Source of the DNA: Epiperipatus broadwayi
Taxonomy: Eukaryota > Onychophora > Udeonychophora > Euonychophora > Peripatidae
Reading direction: 5' to 3'
Assembly: GCA_028023455.1 (NCBI GenBank)
Contig: JAQFVV010006306.1
Location: forward strand, 3,683,001-3,747,000
DNA length: 64,000 bases
Below, in pieces: positions 58,706 through 64,000 of this stretch. The notes below the pieces were generated by a model. The model was given only the letters and a program-made list of their open reading frames with translations, was not told where the DNA came from and searched no databases. The position numbers and the translations under genes were made by a program. The stretch's first letter is position 1; the number at the start of each line of letters is the position of its first letter.

Positions 58706-59420
58706 TGTAACGATATATATGTCGTTACATTAATTTAAAATAAAAACTTAAAAGTTCGCAAATAAAAGTAAAAAACTAAACGCTAAAATTAAAATATTGT
58801 TAAACGTGTATACATTCGCACAGATGCTAAACTTTAAAAATATTTTTTCATAAAAAAAAAAAAAAGTATTTGAACGTATTTTTTTTTAATAAAAAGATAC
58901 AAGTTAAAATAAAAACAGGTATTAATTAATTCCTGTAATCTATAAATGGAAATGATTTTTTATTAATTATCTAAAAGCTGTTTAATTAAAAAGTCAGATG
59001 GAAAGTTAGATAAGAGAAGAAAGAAATTTTAGCTTGACCAATGGAAGCACTAAGCCTTGGCTCGGACCATAACGAAAAAACAGATAGATTAGTGACGTTT
59101 TGTTCAGTGAATCCTTGTGGATGATATAAAAAGAAAAAAATATTGAGTTGAAGAAGCTTTTTCAACTTGGTTGGGTGAGACGAGCGATAAAGACGCACTT
59201 TATCGTTCTCTCTCACTTATCTCTGAAATGAAATGACTGATACCATGAACCAGCAAATGCCACCTCCTGAACATTAGATTGATCTTGCAATTAAAGACTC
59301 CGTGGACATTGACACCAGAAACCGGGAGCTCTGCTACCGTAAGCTATAGGAAATGAACAATTATTAAAATCAATCAAGAACTTTCGTCAAGTCGTACAAT
59401 GTAATAAACAAGCCAACTTA
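58706..59420 (+). mobile_element. LTR-like segment, copy 2
   Basis: This starts TGTAACG with GTCGTTACATT shortly after, and shares with 25130-25810 the blocks GCACAGATGCTAAACT, AATGGAAATGATTTT, AAAGTCAGATGG and the TATA-like GATATAAAAAGAAAA (59128-59142), in order and orientation. An AATAAA is at about 59402. Beyond it the sequence stays less AT-rich to about 60450, with GGTGACAAC at about 59726 resembling a primer-binding region, but no gag or pol was recognised. It may be a solo LTR or the 5' end of a lost element. Confidence 0.5.
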
Positions 59421-60602
59421 TTTAAAATGGACTCTTATCTGACTTTTGTAAGTTTTAAATCAAATTAATAATGGTTAATTTTATATCTTTCCCGATTGTT
59501 AAAAGAATCATTTCCCTTTTAATATTTTTATTTGTAGTAATATTTTATTGTAGAAATTATTAAATGCATTACATTTAAGTTGTCTATAGACGCTTGCATG
59601 GATTCGTTTGCGGTTAATTAGATTTTGATTTTCATATTTGATCAAAATATATAGACATTCGATAAATAATGATACCTTACGGTGAGTATCTAAAATGTAT
59701 TTATTCGGATGTCTTTTAAGTTATTGGTGACAACGCAAGTATCTTATGGTGAATACTATTGGGGTATTTATAAGTTTCCCTCTGCGATTGTCGGTATCAA
59801 TAATTTTGTATTTTGATCGTTTATGTTTATTTTGAAATGTTTTTGACCGTGGAATCTGTGTAATCGATCTATACCCAACATTTTTAAACAAATCTGTGCG
59901 AACGTATATAAATGTTAAAATTAAGTCGGGCGTGAATGGCTATATAGTTTTGTAAAGTTGTATTGAGGGAGGGTAATCTTAGGTTATTCATTTCGTAGTT
60001 GAATTGGTTCAATGGATTGGATATATTTGTGTAATTAGTAGGTGTAGTATGAGGTCCGCTACGGGCAGGATTATAGATATACGCCACACACCCTCTGTTT
60101 GCCTATGGATGGGTTTGTAAGTCGGCAGAAGACCGCAGTCCATTCCTATGGAGTTTTTAGTTTATTGATCTACTTGCCAACAGATGTCACATTCCTGTTG
60201 GTGGAGAGTCAATATCTTCTCTATTTCTACTTATTGTTCAGATGTACATTCCTGACAATATAGTATTTTGTGTTGTCGTATCATGCTACATTGAATACAT
60301 GAATGTATCAGATGGATTGGCGCCAGTTGATTGCGAAATTTGTTGCCTAAGGTTAAATCAGGGAAGAATATTTTCCTTTCAAATGCAGACCTATGTAGTC
60401 CATTCATACTCGACCCTCTAAATAAATAGTAAACTCATTATTTGAAATCTACTTAAATTTAGAATTAAAGATCAATATAAAATTATAAACGAAATTTATT
60501 CCTCAAAATTTAAATATTATTTTATATGTGCGTAAATAAATATTTTTATGTGTTAATTTCTGGCAGTGGCTATTATTTTTTTATATTTATATCTAAGGTT
60601 AT
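59421..60602. other. Less AT-rich block of unknown origin
   Basis: Composition differs from the usual intron. An inverted motif (CCTATGGATGG at 60101 and CCATTCCTATGG at 60140) is present. No coding frame was recognised. It is possibly retroelement leader sequence following the LTR-like segment. Confidence 0.35.
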
Positions 60603-60790
60603 ATATTTTATTATCTCTGCGTCTCCACGAGCTAGTGACAATGGGCTAATGATCTAAATATGTAAATAAAGTGGAATCCTAACAGCGCATATCTGCCTAC
60701 TTTATAAATTTTTCTAGGCTCAAATGCCTAGATGGCGCCCTTGGTAGTGCGGTGCGATGCGATCTCCCACTTCGTTTGGATCGTTATACT
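60603..60790 (+). repeat. Dispersed SINE-like repeat, copy 2
   Basis: Shares TCTCC-CGAGCTAGTGAC, CATATCTGCCTACTTTATAAA and CTCAAATG with 26738-26880, in order, with an extra 30 bp or so between blocks. It extends further at its right end (to about 60780) with GC-richer sequence. The family was not identified. Confidence 0.5.
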
Positions 60791-60892
60791 ACTAAAACAT
60801 TAAATGTTCATTTTTATGTTAATAATGCATGTAGTTAACCTCATATCACACATTCATCACTAAATAATAATATTAAATAAAAATAAACTTAC

Positions 60893-60976
60893 CGGTAAAT
60901 ATCTGGAGACGGAAACTTTAATGGATGCTTTTTTTCTTCTTCTACAAGAATAGAATCTAACATTCTCTCAAGCATA
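60893..60976 (-). CDS. Sos: SOS exon: segment just before the REM domain
   Basis: This is the first recognised exon, 84 bp: one base of a split codon, 27 codons and two bases. It reads '[20 protein letters not shown]' and then 'FPSPDIYR', matching the human SOS1 '[20 protein letters not shown]' and 'PSADVYRF' that link the PH and REM domains. The methionine is internal, not a start: the exon has an acceptor (TTTCAG) directly before it and a split codon. The donor is GTAAGT. Exons for the PH and DH domains should lie at higher coordinates, outside the window. Confidence 0.93.
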
Positions 60977-61697
60977 CTGAAATAAAATAATCAATATTAA
61001 GACAAATGCTGCATTAATATATAAATTTTTTTTTTTTGTTTTAATATTTTCACACCATACATATGCATATGTAAGCAAATTGTAAACTCTATTTCTATAA
61101 AAAAATAATAGTAATATGTTGTTTTTCCCATCAACCAATAAATTAAACAAATAGAAGCTAATTTACCCATCCTTCATTTATTCTATAGAACAGAAAATAA
61201 ACATATTTAGAAATGAAATAAATAAATTAACTTATTGTCATAATAAAAGAACTGCTTTTTTATCAAATAAAATATTTATTTGTGTATTTTACAACAACAT
61301 AGAAAAAGTAAAACAAACATAAGAAAAAATAAAAACAATTTTAATTACTCAGATTCATGCATGGGATTTCATTAAAAAAAAGTTTATATTATTAATTATA
61401 TATATAAACTATGAAGGTAATTACTATAATTTTAAACCCTTTATTCCCTCAAGTATTAAGACTACTTTCTGCCATGAACAAGTAATTAGTTTGGGATTGT
61501 AAATGTAATAGTACTACAATTTATTATCATCTCATGTCCATTGATTATTCAAACTAATACATTTCTTTGGAGAAGAGAGAAAAAAACTACTCCAGAAAGC
61601 ATATGTTAAATGTAAATAGTTGGTCATCTGATGTTTTGTTCCCTATATATCGTATCAAATTTTCCTACAATTTGCATAAAAGTGAGATCCTAAAATG
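60977..61697. other. SOS intron, no gene seen
   Basis: AT-rich sequence. Confidence 0.5.
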
Positions 61698-62083
61698 TAC
61701 CCTCCAACTCTTCAGCCATCCTTATCATTGAAAATCTGATGATAGTTAAGCATGAAATATGTATGTTGGAGATCATTTATCTTTTTCTTGGGAGTGTGGC
61801 CATGTGTATGTAGGGAGCTCGAAAGTCTGACTTCGAATCCCTTCTAAATTACATTCAGTGCAGTAGAGACAATATATTTGTATTTAAATATTGTATATTC
61901 CGCCTGAATTCTGCCTATACCTCTTCTCTGTATTTGGATGGACATATTAAGGTCCTTTACATGAGGGGTCAGAGCGACAAAGTCACCAACATGGGTGTGA
62001 CAACAATACTGGCATCAACAAGGGCTCTCAACCTTCCATTATCAGATTTTCAATAGGGTGGATGATTGAAGAGTTGGAGGGTA
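61698..62083. mobile_element. Small element with 42-bp terminal inverted repeats
   Basis: TACCCTCCAACTCTTCA at the left (61698) is mirrored by TGAAGAGTTGGAGGGTA at the right end (62083). The similarity continues inward over about 42 bp to GAAAATCTGA. No transposase is present. The superfamily is unknown, and no clear target duplication was seen. Confidence 0.65.
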
Positions 62084-62348
62084 GAGAAGATTGAAGCCTG
62101 TCCATTAAAGTATGAGGATTGCTATCTTAATATAGACTGAGCACTGATTATATATGTGTGTGGGAGATGAGATCTGGACCACCTGATGAGTGCTGGTTCA
62201 TATATGTATTGGAGATTGTTTATCTTTTTCATGTGTGTGTGTTCATGTGTATCAGTTGGATAGGATAGTGTGGATGGCTGTATGTAGTTCAAAAGTCAGA
62301 ATTCAAATCCCTTCTAAATTACATTCAGTTTAGTGTAGACAATATACT
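61756..62348 (+). repeat. Two direct copies of a 120-150 bp repeat
   Basis: 61756-61877 and about 62199-62348 share TTGGAGAT, TTTATCTTTTTC, CATGTGTAT, and then AATCCCTTCTAAATTACATT and AGACAATATA. TTCGAATCC in the first copy resembles a tRNA B box. Only the first copy lies within the inverted-repeat element. Confidence 0.6.
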
Positions 62349-64000
62349 AGTAGTTATGCAAAATGGTGTAAGATTAGATAAATCAAAATGGTTTAATAAA
62401 ATAAATACCATTAAGTGCTTTAAAGTTGTAGCATATATAATGGTTTTAAAATAGCTTAAAATAAAATAAAAAATTAATTTAATGAATGCATAGAAGATAT
62501 CCCAAATATATTTAAGAGATAATGTATAAACATTAATTGTTAGGCTGGGTTGGCGATTATTGTTAAAATCATTCATGGTTGTTGTATAAAACTTTAAAAC
62601 AAACATTTTTTAATATTTTAATTTAAGCTCATTATGTACAACAGACGTAAAAATATAATAGTTTAATGAATGATGTATCACTTAATTGAATAAATTGAAT
62701 ATTAGGAGCTTCATTATATCCAACATGGCTTAAATTGTACAATTATCATTTTCAAGCATGTATGTCAAGGAGGCATTTGTAGCATTAAAAAATCCAAAAA
62801 AAGGCTGTTAGTTTTTAAAATTTGCGTTAAATACATAAATACTTAAAATTTATATTTTTATAAAATTCTATTATTAATCATAAAAAAAAGAAAACTGTTG
62901 TAATCAATATGTTATTCTAATAGACTTGCAAGTGTTTATCAATAATAAGATCCTTACCAACAATATCCAGAGCAAAGCAAAGCAAAACTCCATATATCAT
63001 GTGATGCTTGCTGGTTTAATATCCAGAGCAGATAGAAAGGCTAGTATACGAGTTTTAAATAACTTTTTTTTTTATCATCAGGCAATTTTTCTCTATAAAA
63101 GTAGAAGAAAAATAACTTTCCACTAGTTCTTGTTGTTTGAGAGTTGGAGTTGTTGCTAGTTAGTTGGAAATCAGTTATTACTGAATATGAAGCCAAGCAA
63201 TCGAGTTGAAATTATATCGAAACCAGAATTAAAGGAGTATCTATGACAACCATAAAACTACCAGCTAATTGTAACATTGAACACTGATCACAACAATGAG
63301 AAAAAATACTTTTTTGTATATTAAGTGACCAAAGCTATAGAATACCTTATGGAAACTATTATGGCATAAAGGATGATTGGTTGGAGGTTCTTAAACAGAT
63401 GCAAATCAGCCTCAAACTATGTAGCTCCTCAAAGTGAAAGGATGCCATGCCAGAAAAATTTACAAAGTTAAACTCTGAAATGTGAAACAGCTGTCCATAT
63501 GAGTCCTTGAGATGTTCACCTAAACTACACCAAGATCAACATGTTAAATTGCCTGCGAAAAGCTAAAATTGAATATAGTGATGAATTTATGAAATCACAA
63601 GTCGATAATTCAAGAAATAAATTATATCAGGATTACAACAATATGATTGAAAATTCAAATAATAGTCTGCTTATGTTAGAAATCATTACTCAAAAGAGAA
63701 ACTGCATGTGCACATATTTCAAGTCAATGTACCAGTAAGAATTTATATTTTATTGAATAAACAAAAGGATTAAAACTACGATGATTATTATTATACTTAA
63801 AAAATTAATTATTTACCTCTAGTGTCATATTTTAAACATGTACATATAATATTTTACTATTTTCTTTGCTTATGAAATTTGTGAAAGAAACTTCAAATTC
63901 ACAAAGGGAAGCAGAATTTTTTTTCTCTTTGTATCTATCTTTTGGTTTATTCTCTTACTAATCTATTATAGGAGAATGGTATTCCCTCAGTAAGAGATCA
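62349..64000. other. AT-rich sequence, no gene recognised
   Basis: Probably SOS intron upstream of the first recognised exon. A 65-codon plus-strand frame at 63541-63738, in a less AT-rich block (63130-63760), has no recognised domain. The next SOS exon towards the N-terminus was not found. Confidence 0.45.

Larger units (their letters stand above)
13461..60976 (-). other. Sos: SOS-family Ras GEF gene, internal part (nine coding exons, REM + CDC25)
   Basis: This is the span of the recognised part of a Son-of-sevenless gene. SOS proteins are recruited by Grb2/Drk to activated receptor tyrosine kinases at the plasma membrane and exchange GDP for GTP on Ras. Nine minus-strand exons (84, 213, 120, 157, 102, 156, 183, 118 and 173 bp) join without a frame error into 435 codons. 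Codons 1-28 precede the REM domain, about 29-191 cover REM, and about 226-435 cover CDC25. Introns are about 5.5, 8.1, 0.13, 6.2, 3.3, 12.0, 6.2 and 4.8 kb; all are GT-AG except the second, which is AT-AC. The DH/PH half and the proline-rich tail are outside the window. No premature stop is seen in any exon, so the gene looks functional. Family assignment rests on recognised similarity over the whole length. Confidence 0.95.

Noticed and set aside
61000-64000. PH-domain exons of SOS upstream of 60976
   Set aside because: No recognisable PH or DH coding segment was found on the minus strand; the intron probably continues past the window.

Overview
This is a strongly AT-rich piece of an animal (metazoan) nuclear genome. 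One spliced gene runs through most of it on the minus strand: nine coding exons of a Son-of-sevenless (SOS) Ras guanine-nucleotide exchange factor, between 60976 and 13461. They join in frame into 435 consecutive codons covering the whole REM (RasGEF_N) domain and essentially all of the catalytic CDC25 domain. The DH and PH domains would lie upstream (beyond 64000), and the proline-rich C-terminal tail downstream (below position 1, because I found no further exon in 1-13460). No other intact host gene was recognised on either strand. The species cannot be named from this window. Large introns, RTE, Penelope, L1-like, hAT, pogo-like and Ty3/Gypsy remnants plus a tRNA-derived SINE fit an invertebrate, perhaps a lophotrochozoan such as a mollusc; that is inference.

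Layout, left to right. 1-13460: SOS intron with a pogo-like MITE, foldback-MITE copies, a SINE fragment, two RTE LINE remnants, a second decayed LINE and a Penelope-like GIY-YIG fragment. 13461-24953: last three exons in the window, separated by a complete SINE with target-site duplications, a minus-strand RTE copy and a 606-bp hAT-like hairpin element. 24954-36945: a 12-kb intron with an LTR-like segment, several large palindromes, a Penelope tail, and a foldback MITE into which a hAT MITE has inserted. 36946-47093: four exons, with Ty3/Gypsy, LINE and minisatellite material between them. 47094-55201: an 8.1-kb intron with the hallmarks of a U12-type AT-AC intron, carrying a ZBED-like hAT transposase pseudogene, a Penelope fragment and an L1-like LINE tail whose 3' region has three related hairpins. 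55202-64000: the first two exons, the best preserved RTE copy, a second LTR-like segment and a small TIR element.

The SOS exons would encode the part of the protein that loads Ras with GTP: the CDC25 domain opens the Ras nucleotide site and the REM domain supports it and forms the distal allosteric Ras site. Residues matching human SOS1 T935, L938, E942, N944 and W729 are all present.

The most interesting observations are the minor-spliceosome intron, a multi-copy palindromic MITE family with very long inverted arms, two Penelope tails whose hairpin is kept by compensatory base changes, two RTE copies sharing one frameshift and nearly the same 5' truncation, and the hairpin triplet in the L1-like 3' region. 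All coordinates were read by eye; ends of decayed repeats are approximate.
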